Shown here in pieces: positions 42,800-52,273 of a stretch of DNA of 64,000 bases (the stretch's first letter is position 1; the number at the start of each line of letters is the position of its first letter). The DNA is from an uncultured Bacilli bacterium. Lineage in GTDB: Bacteria; Bacillota_I; Bacilli_A; RF39; UBA660. The stretch covers positions 1-64,000 of the forward strand of contig CALVIB010000003.1 of assembly GCA_944329375.1 (NCBI GenBank). Reading direction: 5' to 3'. The position numbers and the translations under genes were made by a program. Under the pieces are notes generated by a model. That model had not been told where the DNA came from, searched no databases, and worked only from the letters and a program-made list of their open reading frames with translations.

Positions 42800-43345
42800 T
42801 CAACTTTTAACTTTATTTTTTACAAAATATCCTAAACAAAATGCTATTGAGCCAATAAATGCGACTATCATATCCATCATTGTATCTGTAACCCCTGTTT
42901 CAGCCACTCTTTGAGCATCTCCTCCAAATAATATATTACAAACAAATTCAAAAGTCTCCCAAGCAAAAGCACAAAAAGCACTAAAAGAAATAATAAATAA
43001 AATACTAAACCAAACTTTATTTTTAGGTAATAATAACATTCCTACATAAGCCGTAAGTATTCCAGAAAAAGTATGAACTACCTTATCAAACCCTTCCCAT
43101 TTATTATAAAACTCACATGTAACACCCATATAATGGGCTAGAAAAATAAATATAAGCCAAATAAATATTACTCCATCATTTAATTTAACTTTAAATAATC
43201 TATTAACAATATAAGGCAAACTAGCCGTTAAAACAATACTAGAATCTTTCAAAATAATAACAATTCCTCTATCTAACTCTCCTAAAATTGTAATAAATGA
43301 ACAAATCAAAGTAATAATAAGTAAAATTATATTAATTTTCTTCAT
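42800..43345 (-). CDS. Integral membrane protein of the DUF2238/YjdF type
   Basis: 181 aa with six membrane segments. It contains the family-type motifs GFDKVVHTFSG and FAWETFEFVC, then AETGVTDTMMDMIVAFIGS. The conserved Asp/His/Glu within or near the membrane suggests a metal or ion site. The ATG at 43345 is taken as start (GAGG, 9 nt spacer). It overlaps the rmuC end by 14 nt. The function of this family is not known. Confidence 0.75.
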   Translation of the reverse strand: MKKINIILLIITLICSFITILGELDRGIVIILKDSSIVLTASLPYIVNRLFKVKLNDGVIFIWLIFIFLAHYMGVTCEFYNKWEGFDKVVHTFSGILTAYVGMLLLPKNKVWFSILFIISFSAFCAFAWETFEFVCNILFGGDAQRVAETGVTDTMMDMIVAFIGSIAFCLGYFVKNKVKS

Positions 43346-44396
43346 GTTCAATAGCCTCCACATCTACTTGATTAATTGCATCAAACCTCTTAGTAATTTT
43401 ATCAGTTGTTGTATGTATATCTTTAACATCCTTACTAACTGTTTCGATACTTCTATAAAGCTTATCCCATCTATCCTTATAACGTTTAAACTCAACATCC
43501 AAAAGTCTTAATTCCTGATGAATAACCTTAGTATACTTATCCCTTTCAATATTTTTAATAATAATTTGTAAAGTAGTAAGGGTACTAATTAAAGTTGTAG
43601 GTCCACATATCCATACTCTTTTATTATAAGCATAATCAATAATATCTTGATGGTAAGCATTAACCTCAGCAAAAATAGCTTCAGCTGGTAAAAAAAGTAT
43701 AGCCTGATCAGTTGTTTCATCTGGAATAATATACTTAGAAGCAATCGCATCAATATGTTTCTTCATATCACTTTTAAATTTTCTCTCAGCTAAAGTTTGA
43801 TTAGGATTTTTCTTATCTACCATAGCTTGATAATCTTCCAAAGGAAATTTAGAATCAATTGCAATTAAACCAAGTGGCTCAGGAGCAAAAATAACACTAT
43901 CCGCAACCGTGCCATTGCTTAAAGTATATTGTAATCTATATATATTATCTTTATTTTCTCCAAAAACATTCACTAAAATGTGTTTTAAATTAACTTCTCC
44001 AAAAATTCCTCTTGTTTTTTTATCAGTTAAAACACTTTGTAAAGACACAATATCACTAGATAGAGAATCAATTTTCTTTTGAGCTTCATCTATTTTAGAT
44101 AACCTTTCTAGAACAGAAACAAAAGTCTTATTAGTTTTTTCAAAATTTTGGTCTAACCTTTCATTAACTTTATCATTAATAACATTTAACCTTCTTTCAA
44201 TTCTATCATTTAAAACATTAAAATCATCAGTTAAATTTTTATTAATATCATTTTTAAAATTACCAAGTTCCTTAACCATTTCTGTCTCTAACTTACCAAG
44301 TCTTTCTGTAATATTAGATTCATTTACATTCTTAGTTAAAGAAATAATTGCTACTACTAAAATAATAACTAAAAGTCCAATTATAATATACTCCAT
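43332..44396 (-). CDS. rmuC: RmuC-family DNA recombination protein
   Basis: 354 aa. One N-terminal membrane segment (about 3-22), a long coiled coil (about 25-115) and a nuclease-like domain with FGEVNLKHILVNVFG, IDSKFPLEDYQAM and FLPAEAIFAEV. RmuC limits inversions at short inverted repeats in E. coli. The ATG at 44396 follows GGAGGTAAC; the longer upstream reading (MNISMCYS) has no ribosome site and covers the promoter. Confidence 0.93.
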   Translation of the reverse strand: MEYIIIGLLVIILVVAIISLTKNVNESNITERLGKLETEMVKELGNFKNDINKNLTDDFNVLNDRIERRLNVINDKVNERLDQNFEKTNKTFVSVLERLSKIDEAQKKIDSLSSDIVSLQSVLTDKKTRGIFGEVNLKHILVNVFGENKDNIYRLQYTLSNGTVADSVIFAPEPLGLIAIDSKFPLEDYQAMVDKKNPNQTLAERKFKSDMKKHIDAIASKYIIPDETTDQAILFLPAEAIFAEVNAYHQDIIDYAYNKRVWICGPTTLISTLTTLQIIIKNIERDKYTKVIHQELRLLDVEFKRYKDRWDKLYRSIETVSKDVKDIHTTTDKITKRFDAINQVDVEAIEHEEN

Positions 44397-44463
44397 GTTA
44401 CCTCCTTTATTCTTCGTATATCCACTATAACACATACTAATGTTCATGTAAATAATTTTAAAG

Positions 44464-44487
44464 AAAAAAGCATCAAAATTGATACTT
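44464..44487 (-). terminator. Terminator after rhodanese gene
   Basis: Minus-strand AAGTATCA-ATT-TTGATGCTT stem (one G-T type mismatch) followed by U run. Confidence 0.65.
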
Positions 44488-44771
44488 TAAGAATTCAAAA
44501 TCCAAGCTTCATAACCACCTATAATATTAAAAACATTATATCCTTTAACTCTAAGAACTTGCACTAAAGTCTTAGAAGATGTACCTGTCTGACAATATAT
44601 ATAATATGTTAAAGTTGGATTTAAATATTTTTCTGGATTATTCATTAACACACTCGCATTAATATTAATTGCCCCAGGAATATGATTGTCATTATATTTC
44701 TGAGGTAATCTAACATCAATAACATTCGGATTAACTAATTTCAAAAAATCCATAATACTTATCTCCACCAT
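44487..44771 (-). CDS. Single-domain rhodanese-like sulfurtransferase
   Basis: 94 aa. It has the rhodanese hallmarks VIDVRLPQKYNDNHIPGAIN and the active-site Cys loop YIYCQTGTSSKT, where Cys carries the persulfide, then IIGGYEAW. The loop is CQTGTSS, longer and more polar than CRSGxR, so substrate preference may differ. It is a single gene between rmuC and the secretion cluster. Confidence 0.88.
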   Translation of the reverse strand: MVEISIMDFLKLVNPNVIDVRLPQKYNDNHIPGAININASVLMNNPEKYLNPTLTYYIYCQTGTSSKTLVQVLRVKGYNVFNIIGGYEAWILNS

Positions 44772-44825
44772 ATCACCTCTAACATATCATATGAAAAAAA
44801 TAATTAAAATAAATTATCAAAACCC

Positions 44826-44852
44826 AAAAAATAGTTCAATATGAACTATTTT
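44826..44852 (-). terminator. Terminator at the end of the secretion cluster
   Basis: Minus-strand AAATAGTTCA-TAT-TGAACTATTT stem plus U run after the VirD4-like gene; marks the 3' border of the Tad/T4SS cluster. Confidence 0.75.
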
Positions 44853-47127
44853 AATCATCATCATCGGCAAAGAAATCATCAAAGAATTGATCATCAGTAA
44901 CATAATCACCCTTTTTAATTTCAGAATTTTTAATCTCTGATTTATTTGCACTAACTAAATTAGGTTTATTTTCTTCCTTCACAGTTTGATTAACTTTATT
45001 AGTTATTCTAGCCGCAAAATCTACACTATTAATAACCTTTTTGTTTTCATTATTAAGTGGTTTTGATGGAATATTAACTGAATTTAAATTATTTTTTAAA
45101 GGGTTTATAGAACTATTATTAGCCATATTAGCTGGTACTTTAACTGGATTAATTTTACCAATAACATTTTCGCTTTGTTTTTTCTTTTCTTCCTTTTCTA
45201 ACCTTTCAACAGCTTTATCAATATTTTTAAGCATCTCTTCCATTGACATTGGTCTTTGAACTGGCCTAGATGCGCTCATACCAGGTAATCCACTTGGCAT
45301 ATTAACGCCAGAACTATTAACCTTATTCATATTAGGCATAACTTGGCTAATAAGTTTATTCATACTTTCTTCTCTTTTGGCTTCCCTTTTCTTATTAACA
45401 AATGTTTTTAAATCAAAAACATGTAATGGCTGTTTTTCTCTAGTAGGATAAGTAGCCTTCTCACACTTATCATTTTCTCCCCAATCAATTTGCCAATCTA
45501 ATTTCAATTTAGTTCTAAAAGGATCCATACGAGATCTAAGTAAAATAATTTCTCCCATTTTTAACTTTTGCAAATCACTAACTGTAATAAGAGGTCTAGT
45601 TTCTTCTATAGCCTTACCATCTTTATCTTTTTTATCAGTTTTAACTTTAACTTCACCGCACATCTCACTAATTTCTTTTAAAGCAGCTAATTCCGTACTA
45701 ATTAGATAAACTGTATTTGTACAGTTACCTCTAATAGTATCTCCCTTTTCTTTACCATATACCTCAGATAACTGTGCATAATTTTGAATAACAAAGAAAA
45801 ATCTCATTCTTCTACTTCTAGCTGCCGATACCATTGTATCGACATCTTTTAAAGGTGGCATATTTGCAAACTCATCAAGTAAGAAATTAGTTCTATATGG
45901 TAATTTTCCACCACATTTTTGGGCATAATCAACTAAAGTTTCATAACATTGTTTTAAGAAAATTGTAACTAATGAATGATAAGTTTTCTTTTCATCTTGA
46001 ATAACAATAAACACCGCTGTCTTTTTTCTACCAATATCTTCAAATTCAAAATCGCTATGTGAAAGCATTTCAGATAAATTTTCACGAGCCGCGAATAACC
46101 TAATTTTTTGTTTAAATACCGATAAAATACTTCCTTTAGTATCACTAGGTGCAGAAATAGTAGAAGAAGCGCTTATATAAGCTGGACTAGTTGGGTCTTT
46201 TGTTTTAAAATATTCATTAGAATAAGTAGAATTAGGTCCACATTTATCTTCTCCAACAGTCGTAAATAAATTGACACTATTTAAATTAATTTCTTCTTCT
46301 TTAGCATCTTCAAACAATCCTAAACAAATACCAGAGAAATAATCTGCCGAAGTCTTTTCCCAAAACGGATCACTGTTTTGAGCATTTTCATCATACAAAA
46401 TATTCATAGCTAAGTCATCAGTAAGTTCATTAGCTTTATCTGAATTACCCTCTTTATAATACTTATATGGTAAATGTAAAGGATTCCAACCACTACCTTG
46501 CTGAGGATTACGAAAATTCAAAAGAACAACATTATAACCTCTTTTCCTAAGCATTTCAGCAGTTGTTTCATAAATTTCTCCTTTAGGGTCGGTAATAATC
46601 ATTGATTCATCATGCTTAGCTAAAGAATGCACCAATGGAAAAATAGCCACTTGAGTTTTACCAGCACCAGTAGAACCAATAATTAAATTATGTCCTTCCC
46701 CATTATCAACCCACATTTTTTTACCATCATTAATCAAAGGAAGACCACCAGCATCTGCCGTAGCAGCTTGGACTTTAACCATAGTTAATTCTTTTTTCAT
46801 CTCATCTTCACTAGTCCATCTTGAATAACCTTTAGAAGCTTTTTTAGCTTCAGTAGAAAATCCAATACCTTTTTCTCTTTCAAAAAATCTATCAGAAACA
46901 CTAAATAAACTAGCAATCAAAGCAATAATATAAAAAGTAAATGTCATTCCTATATTTTCAGGAGAAAAAGCCGGAAATGGATTAAAACCATGAAAAGGAT
47001 GATCCAAATCTCCTTTAGCAAACTGTATAATGTTTAAAAGGGCAATTGCCACAAAATACAAAAGTACAATTGCGTATCCACCAAATATTAACCAGTCTTT
47101 TTTATCAGCTCTAAATTTCAATTTCAT
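44851..47127 (-). CDS. VirD4/TraG-type coupling protein ATPase
   Basis: 758 aa. Two N-terminal membrane segments (about 12-35 and 60-85) precede the ATPase: Walker A IIGSTGAGKTQVAIFPL, then IITDPKGEIYE, FRNPQQGSGWNPL, and Walker B FLLDEFANMPPL with AARSRRMRFFFVIQNYAQL. The C-terminal 180 residues are Asn/Pro/Lys-rich and acidic at the end. Such proteins bring substrates to a type IV secretion channel. An upstream reading (MDKAIKQ) overlaps a TTGATT-N17-TATAAT promoter, so the ATG at 47127 is used. It is last in the cluster, in its own transcript. Confidence 0.9.
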   Translation of the reverse strand: MKLKFRADKKDWLIFGGYAIVLLYFVAIALLNIIQFAKGDLDHPFHGFNPFPAFSPENIGMTFTFYIIALIASLFSVSDRFFEREKGIGFSTEAKKASKGYSRWTSEDEMKKELTMVKVQAATADAGGLPLINDGKKMWVDNGEGHNLIIGSTGAGKTQVAIFPLVHSLAKHDESMIITDPKGEIYETTAEMLRKRGYNVVLLNFRNPQQGSGWNPLHLPYKYYKEGNSDKANELTDDLAMNILYDENAQNSDPFWEKTSADYFSGICLGLFEDAKEEEINLNSVNLFTTVGEDKCGPNSTYSNEYFKTKDPTSPAYISASSTISAPSDTKGSILSVFKQKIRLFAARENLSEMLSHSDFEFEDIGRKKTAVFIVIQDEKKTYHSLVTIFLKQCYETLVDYAQKCGGKLPYRTNFLLDEFANMPPLKDVDTMVSAARSRRMRFFFVIQNYAQLSEVYGKEKGDTIRGNCTNTVYLISTELAALKEISEMCGEVKVKTDKKDKDGKAIEETRPLITVSDLQKLKMGEIILLRSRMDPFRTKLKLDWQIDWGENDKCEKATYPTREKQPLHVFDLKTFVNKKREAKREESMNKLISQVMPNMNKVNSSGVNMPSGLPGMSASRPVQRPMSMEEMLKNIDKAVERLEKEEKKKQSENVIGKINPVKVPANMANNSSINPLKNNLNSVNIPSKPLNNENKKVINSVDFAARITNKVNQTVKEENKPNLVSANKSEIKNSEIKKGDYVTDDQFFDDFFADDDD

Positions 47128-47157
47128 CAGCAACCACTCTTTCCTACAAACACCAAT

Positions 47158-47186
47158 ATTATAACAGAACAAAATATCAAAATCAA
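47158..47186 (-). promoter_or_regulatory. Promoter of VirD4-like gene
   Basis: Minus-strand TTGATT (47181..47186), 17-nt spacer, TATAAT (47158..47163), 31 nt before the chosen ATG. Confidence 0.7.
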
Positions 47187-47275
47187 CTTTGACATTAGCT
47201 TGTTTTATAGCCTTATCCATTTATGCAACCTTTGTATCAAATTTATATCCGTGCTATATGCCATGCCCATCACAC

Positions 47276-47302
47276 AAAAAAGAAATATTTGTTCAATATT
47301 TC
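47276..47302 (-). terminator. Terminator after C39/NlpC hydrolase gene
   Basis: Minus-strand GAAATATTGAACAAATATTTC stem-loop followed by six U. Confidence 0.65.
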
Positions 47303-47318
47303 CAAAAAAATATTACAT

Positions 47319-48584
47319 TTATGAATCCCTTCTATAATAAGCTAACCAGCCACCTTGATTATCACTAACCCATATTTCTGTACCTGTTTGATCACCAGTT
47401 CTACCACATAATCCATTTCCTTCTCTACTACTAGATGCTTGTACAACTTTACCATCTCCAGCATATATACCTGTATGTCCTGTTTCCCACAATATATCTC
47501 CTGGTTGTAGCTCATCTACTGAATATGTATATCTTTTAAAACCTATATTAGTTAATACTCCATCCATTGTATATGTTGAAAAAGCTGAGCCGCCTAATTC
47601 TTCTCTACTATACCCTGAATTTAAAAGTGCATGCCATACCAAACTTGAACAATCATAATCTGGTCCAAGTCTATTACACTGACTATATCCATGTGAGTCA
47701 TCATTAGCTATATCTATTGCCCACTGTAAATAATCTACATTTGCATCTGAGCATATTTTAGCATTAAACATTACTCCCCAGCCAAATCCTTTTCGCATTT
47801 CCGCTTCTGTAAAATGTCTATTGATATATTTTTCCTTATAACCAGGTGTATTGTCCGAGGGATCATTTACTAAATATTTGCCATCACTAGTCATTCCTCT
47901 TACCACTATAAAATGTCCTGTATGAGTAAAAGTACCACTATCTCCACTATACCAAGCTATTACAGGTTGATTATTTTTTATAGCTTTTTTCATATCATTC
48001 CAATCAGTTGTTCGGGTTGGACGGGCAATATTATACATATCTGATACTGGTCCAAAACCATCAATCCATGATTCGGTATCATTGGATTCACTTGCATTAA
48101 CTTTCGCAGCCACATCATCAGGATAAATTTTTTGATCTAAAAGATAACTTACCACCATAGCAAACGCAGAATATGCACAACCAACACTTTCAAAAGTCAT
48201 CCATTGTTTATAATCATAATCCCACATTGATTTAGAGCCCCATCTTGAATCCCCTTGTCTATAATGAGGAATAGCCAATCCTCCTTCTAATGGTTCATAA
48301 GCATATTCGGCTTTCGATGGATCTTGATTACAATAATTACTAGTTTCTCCATTTCCAACCCCAAAAACTATAGGTGGAGTTGAAATTATCTGTATAAATG
48401 AAACTACCACAAAAATCACTATAATTCCTATAATAAGTATCGGTAATAAAAAAGGAGTAACAGAAGTAGCAATTAAAGTTCCTGCGGTTTTTACCATAGA
48501 TTTTATAAAATTTTCAGAGTCACTTGAATTATTTTTCTTTGTTACTAAATTTTTTGCTTTTGATATAAATCCTTTAAGTGCCAT
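47319..48584 (-). CDS. Membrane-anchored hydrolase: C39-like peptidase plus NlpC/P60
   Basis: 421 aa. A basic N-terminus and one membrane segment (about 35-70) precede an external C39_2-like domain (YRQGDSRWGSKSM, then VGCAYSAFAMVVSYL with the Cys, TGHFIVVRGM with the His, VNDPSD). An NlpC/P60 domain follows (YDCSSLVWHALLNSGY with the Cys, LQPGDILW, THTGIYAGDGKVVQA-type His strand). NlpC/P60 enzymes cut peptidoglycan stem peptides. It fits a VirB1-like role, opening the wall for a type IV secretion channel. Confidence 0.85.
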   Translation of the reverse strand: MALKGFISKAKNLVTKKNNSSDSENFIKSMVKTAGTLIATSVTPFLLPILIIGIIVIFVVVSFIQIISTPPIVFGVGNGETSNYCNQDPSKAEYAYEPLEGGLAIPHYRQGDSRWGSKSMWDYDYKQWMTFESVGCAYSAFAMVVSYLLDQKIYPDDVAAKVNASESNDTESWIDGFGPVSDMYNIARPTRTTDWNDMKKAIKNNQPVIAWYSGDSGTFTHTGHFIVVRGMTSDGKYLVNDPSDNTPGYKEKYINRHFTEAEMRKGFGWGVMFNAKICSDANVDYLQWAIDIANDDSHGYSQCNRLGPDYDCSSLVWHALLNSGYSREELGGSAFSTYTMDGVLTNIGFKRYTYSVDELQPGDILWETGHTGIYAGDGKVVQASSSREGNGLCGRTGDQTGTEIWVSDNQGGWLAYYRRDS

Positions 48585-48608
48585 TTCTACACCTCCTTAA
48601 TATATTTA

Positions 48609-49403
48609 TCAATCCATTATACAATCTTGTTTTAACTCATATTCTCCATCTTTAAATTCATAAATTTGATTACATTCATCAAAAGATGGCATATTTGCTC
48701 TACCTTTAGATATAATAAACTCATTTATTCCATCATCATCTAAATCCAATATTTCTATAATCGTAAAAGGATTCATACCCTCAGACTTATTTATAACATG
48801 AGCCTTTCCATCATCTACAACAAATAAATAAGACATCATCTTATACCCTGTTACAGATACTGATAATGAATAACTTGACATTGTATATAATATCTCATCT
48901 CTACCATCATTATCTAAATCAACTTTTACTTTCAATAAAGAATTTTTTAAATTAGTCATTTCTTCTTCATTTTTTGTGTTATTAACTTGAACAATATACT
49001 GATCATCAGAATAATCATATGTTTCTAATTTATAATCAGCTAGAGTAATATCATCTAAACCAGTATAAGCAATTCTATAATTGTTAATATTTAAATCACT
49101 ATAATCTTTGCCTAAAAAATACCATGTATTGTTTAAATATTGTGCATATTCAGCATTTTTTTTAGTCATTCCATCATACACTGTAAAATCATATTTTTGA
49201 GTCTCTTTTGGAACATCTGTCATTTGAATATATTTTCCATTTTTATATTGTAAAATCAAATAATTACCAACATATAAATAAGAATTACTACTTGAATTTC
49301 TACTATTATTTATAAACAAAACAAATATAACATATATTCCAACAAGCAAAACAACTATACATAATAATATTAAATTTTTTTTATTAAATATAATTTCATT
49401 CAT
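48609..49403 (-). CDS. Membrane-anchored protein with FG-GAP/EF-like Asp repeats
   Basis: 264 aa. One N-terminal membrane segment (about 10-30) and an external domain. Two DxDxDG loops with following Glu are visible: KVDLDNDGRDEILYTM and ILDLDDDGINEFIIS, the calcium-binding type found in FG-GAP/VCBS beta-propeller blades. It ends with Cys-containing EFKDGEYELKQDCIMD. Its location among the secretion genes suggests a surface component, perhaps a VirB8/TcpC-like spacer, but that is inference. Confidence 0.55.
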   Translation of the reverse strand: MNEIIFNKKNLILLCIVVLLVGIYVIFVLFINNSRNSSSNSYLYVGNYLILQYKNGKYIQMTDVPKETQKYDFTVYDGMTKKNAEYAQYLNNTWYFLGKDYSDLNINNYRIAYTGLDDITLADYKLETYDYSDDQYIVQVNNTKNEEEMTNLKNSLLKVKVDLDNDGRDEILYTMSSYSLSVSVTGYKMMSYLFVVDDGKAHVINKSEGMNPFTIIEILDLDDDGINEFIISKGRANMPSFDECNQIYEFKDGEYELKQDCIMD

Positions 49404-49532
49404 TAATAACAGCTCCCTTATTTTTAATTATATATTCTTAGACAATCTATGTCAATTAATATATTTATATTTTAATTTTATTGATAATAATGTTTCAAAT
49501 TGATATAATTAAATTAGAAAGTAGATGTTAAC

Positions 49533-50096
49533 ATGGAAAATTATGAAAAAGTAAAAAAAACAATAAGATATATAATAATCGGTATTATTCTCATAATTAT
49601 AATTATAATAGCTATTTTATTTTATAATAATTGGCAAGCACAAGAAAACAATAATAGATTATACAATTATCTTGAAGCAAACAATTACCAACAAAACGCT
49701 GATGGAATATACTATAAAACAAATAATTTGAATAATACCACCACAACAGATAAAGCAATAACTCAAGAATATTTATTTGCAAGAAATATATCAAAAGAAA
49801 ATGATAACTATACATCAATCAGTCTTCAGTTCACAAAAGATAAAACAATTAATATCATCTACCAAGAAGAAGGCTTCGACCAAAAAAACAATTATGGTAT
49901 TTTATTTCAAGAAGGCACTTATAAAGATGGAAAATTTGAATGTAAAATAGTTACTAATAAAAATTTTGATACAAAATGTGATTTAATGAAAGAGCAAGCT
50001 CAAGAATATGATAAAGAAATAAAACAAATTTTAAAATCCAACAAAATAGACCCAAAACACATAAAAATAAAAAGTAAAGAAACTTCAAAAGTATAA
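49533..50096 (+). CDS. Single-pass membrane protein, unknown
   Basis: 187 aa, the only plus-strand gene inside the secretion cluster. One membrane segment (about 12-30, Ile-rich) and an external domain with Asn/Tyr/Lys and two Cys near residues 130 and 150. No family recognised. It resembles in layout other short-tailed membrane proteins of this genome. It shares a bidirectional terminator with the convergent C39 gene. Whether it belongs to the secretion system is unclear. Confidence 0.6.
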   Translation: MENYEKVKKTIRYIIIGIILIIIIIIAILFYNNWQAQENNNRLYNYLEANNYQQNADGIYYKTNNLNNTTTTDKAITQEYLFARNISKENDNYTSISLQFTKDKTINIIYQEEGFDQKNNYGILFQEGTYKDGKFECKIVTNKNFDTKCDLMKEQAQEYDKEIKQILKSNKIDPKHIKIKSKETSKV

Positions 50097-50101
50097 ATTT
50101 A

Positions 50102-50131
50102 AAAACCTAAAATCGCAAAATTTTAGGTTTT
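50102..50131. terminator. Bidirectional terminator between convergent genes
   Basis: AAAACCTAAAAT...ATTTTAGGTTTT stem flanked by A and T tracts; can stop both the plus and minus transcripts. Confidence 0.75.
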
Positions 50132-50134
50132 TAA

Positions 50135-52246
50135 TTATATTCCAAGAACATTCTCTCCTAAATTACTTGCACTCGAAACACGTTTACCAGCCCATTCTGG
50201 GAACCAATTACTATTTCCTGGATTACCATATTGTTTATAATATGCTCTTGAAACCTCAAATTCAAGAACATTTTGACCGTTATTATGTCCCCATTCATTA
50301 TATCCTGCATCATTAGGATTTTTAATATCCGCAATAATACAAGGAATTTTAGTACCATCTTCTAAAAAGAAATCAACCTTATCTCCAACTTTTCCAAACG
50401 TTTCAGTGCAAGCTATCAAATACCTACCCTCATAGACAGCTATACCATTATCAAATTGAGCCCCCGCTGGAATCCAATGATTATAATACAAATCACCTTG
50501 ATTAGAATTGTATGCCCAGTTCCAGTTATTATCACTATTTAAATAAAAAGTTACTGTAAAGCCTCCACCACCAAACTCCTCAGGAATCACAATATCGCCA
50601 GAAGTTTCTGTTTCACAAGCATCACTATAAGAACCACCTTGAGCAGAGCCATCACTAAACTCACTTCCAAAAGGCACATCAGTCGCATACATAACTCTAT
50701 ATGCCACAATTCTCCAAGACTCACCACTATAATTCTCACTTAAAGAAGTTCCATCTCTGGCTGGGTCATTAATTATTACTTTGTTATTTTCAACACCTTG
50801 AACAGCTACCCAATGCTGCTGATTATTATGATACATTTGTAATACCACAAAAGGCTGATAATTACCCTCTACTGGTGTCGATAAAACATCAGACATCTTT
50901 GCAGCAATCTCTCCTTCATCAGAAGACACAAAACTTTGTACACCTTGAAAACGTACATTAGGAGCTATCTCATCAAATCCACTCCATGTAATACCACCAG
51001 AAGAATCATAACCGCCATTATTAGAAAGAGAAGTAGCTAAAGCTCCAGGATTAAATTCTTCATAATCGTCAGGCAAATTAGTAATTTTAGTTCCTGATCT
51101 TGCAATTTGTATAGCGATAGAAGTTGTAGTACATCCTATTTTCCCAACTGTAGATGGACCAACAGCCACACTACTCCATTTTGAATCTGTTTGCTTCCAA
51201 CTTGAATAATTACCAGTTGAGCCATAATATACACAAATTTCTTCATCATCGCCCCTATAAATTTTGGCAAGGTCAATAATTTCCTGAGCCACAACATCTT
51301 TTTTCTTTTGATATCGTTCTTTTCCTTCTTCAGTACTTAAATCAGGATTTTTTACATGATCATAAGTACCACCTATAAAACCATACTTACAAATATTAGA
51401 CATAGTATAATAACGACTAAGCTTTCCAACTATAGCATTTTCTTGAACACCAAAATCTCCATTATCCCCAAAATTAATACCAGGATTAAATGTAGAGATT
51501 ACTACATCAGCTGTTCCACCAACCGCACAAAAAACACCATTCATAATTATTGAGGCCAAATTTTGAGAATCACTACCTTGTTCAAACATATTACCAACAA
51601 AATAATTACCAGCTAAAGCTTTCTTATAATTTTCATCACTATAACTACCTGTCCAATGACTTGAATCAAGCATAACAATAGTAGCCGCTGTCAACAAATC
51701 CATCGCTTTTGGCTGTTTAACATCAGCAACACTAACAACACTTCCCTCATTTCCAGAGTTAAGTCTATCTACAGTTTTTTCTATCATCTTCGTAAGTACA
51801 CAATCAGTTTCATAAGCATTACCATCAGAATCATTTCCACCTGAAGCAATACACTCCGCACCTGATAAAATTGCATCACCAATAAGCATTATTGAATCAC
51901 CAATATTACTAAATAAATTACTTATATTATCAGCTAAATTATCCCATTCATTTTTATAACTATCCTCATCAAAACCAGGGTCATAACTCTCATCAACATA
52001 ATCAGTAAAATTACCTCTATGAGAAATCGTCGCATATAAAGCTTCTTCATCTATTTGATTAGGAAATGCTTTTTTTATAGCCGCAACTCTATCTAATATC
52101 TGCCTTTCTTTCCTGTTTTCCACAGTTTCCTCATCCATAAAATCAGCATTTACTCTATTTACATTAACAAAAACTATTAAAAAAACAATGGATAAAAAAG
52201 ATATTAATTTTAATTTTCTTTTCAACATACCAACTATTTTTTTCAT
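50135..52246 (-). CDS. Secreted protein with C39-like peptidase and double-psi barrel domains
   Basis: 703 aa. An N-terminal signal peptide (about 1-35, ending VNRVNA) is followed by a roughly 300-residue mostly helical region. A C39_2-type domain (about 345-545) has KIGCTTTSIAIQIA with the Cys, QQHWVAVQGVENNKVII with the His, and INDPARDG. The C-terminal domain (about 570-690: YLIACTETFGKVGDKVDFFL, IIADIKN, EWGHNNGQNVLEFEV) resembles the double-psi barrel modules of wall-acting enzymes. It likely remodels the wall for the secretion apparatus. Confidence 0.8.
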   Translation of the reverse strand: MKKIVGMLKRKLKLISFLSIVFLIVFVNVNRVNADFMDEETVENRKERQILDRVAAIKKAFPNQIDEEALYATISHRGNFTDYVDESYDPGFDEDSYKNEWDNLADNISNLFSNIGDSIMLIGDAILSGAECIASGGNDSDGNAYETDCVLTKMIEKTVDRLNSGNEGSVVSVADVKQPKAMDLLTAATIVMLDSSHWTGSYSDENYKKALAGNYFVGNMFEQGSDSQNLASIIMNGVFCAVGGTADVVISTFNPGINFGDNGDFGVQENAIVGKLSRYYTMSNICKYGFIGGTYDHVKNPDLSTEEGKERYQKKKDVVAQEIIDLAKIYRGDDEEICVYYGSTGNYSSWKQTDSKWSSVAVGPSTVGKIGCTTTSIAIQIARSGTKITNLPDDYEEFNPGALATSLSNNGGYDSSGGITWSGFDEIAPNVRFQGVQSFVSSDEGEIAAKMSDVLSTPVEGNYQPFVVLQMYHNNQQHWVAVQGVENNKVIINDPARDGTSLSENYSGESWRIVAYRVMYATDVPFGSEFSDGSAQGGSYSDACETETSGDIVIPEEFGGGGFTVTFYLNSDNNWNWAYNSNQGDLYYNHWIPAGAQFDNGIAVYEGRYLIACTETFGKVGDKVDFFLEDGTKIPCIIADIKNPNDAGYNEWGHNNGQNVLEFEVSRAYYKQYGNPGNSNWFPEWAGKRVSSASNLGENVLGI

Positions 52247-52273
52247 TTAAACACCACCTAATCAAATAATAAA

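Noticed and set aside
47127-47220. Extended N-terminus of the VirD4-like protein from an ATG at 47220
   Set aside because: The segment covers a TTGATT-N17-TATAAT promoter and is not membrane-protein-like; the ATG at 47127 starts the normal two-helix N-terminus.
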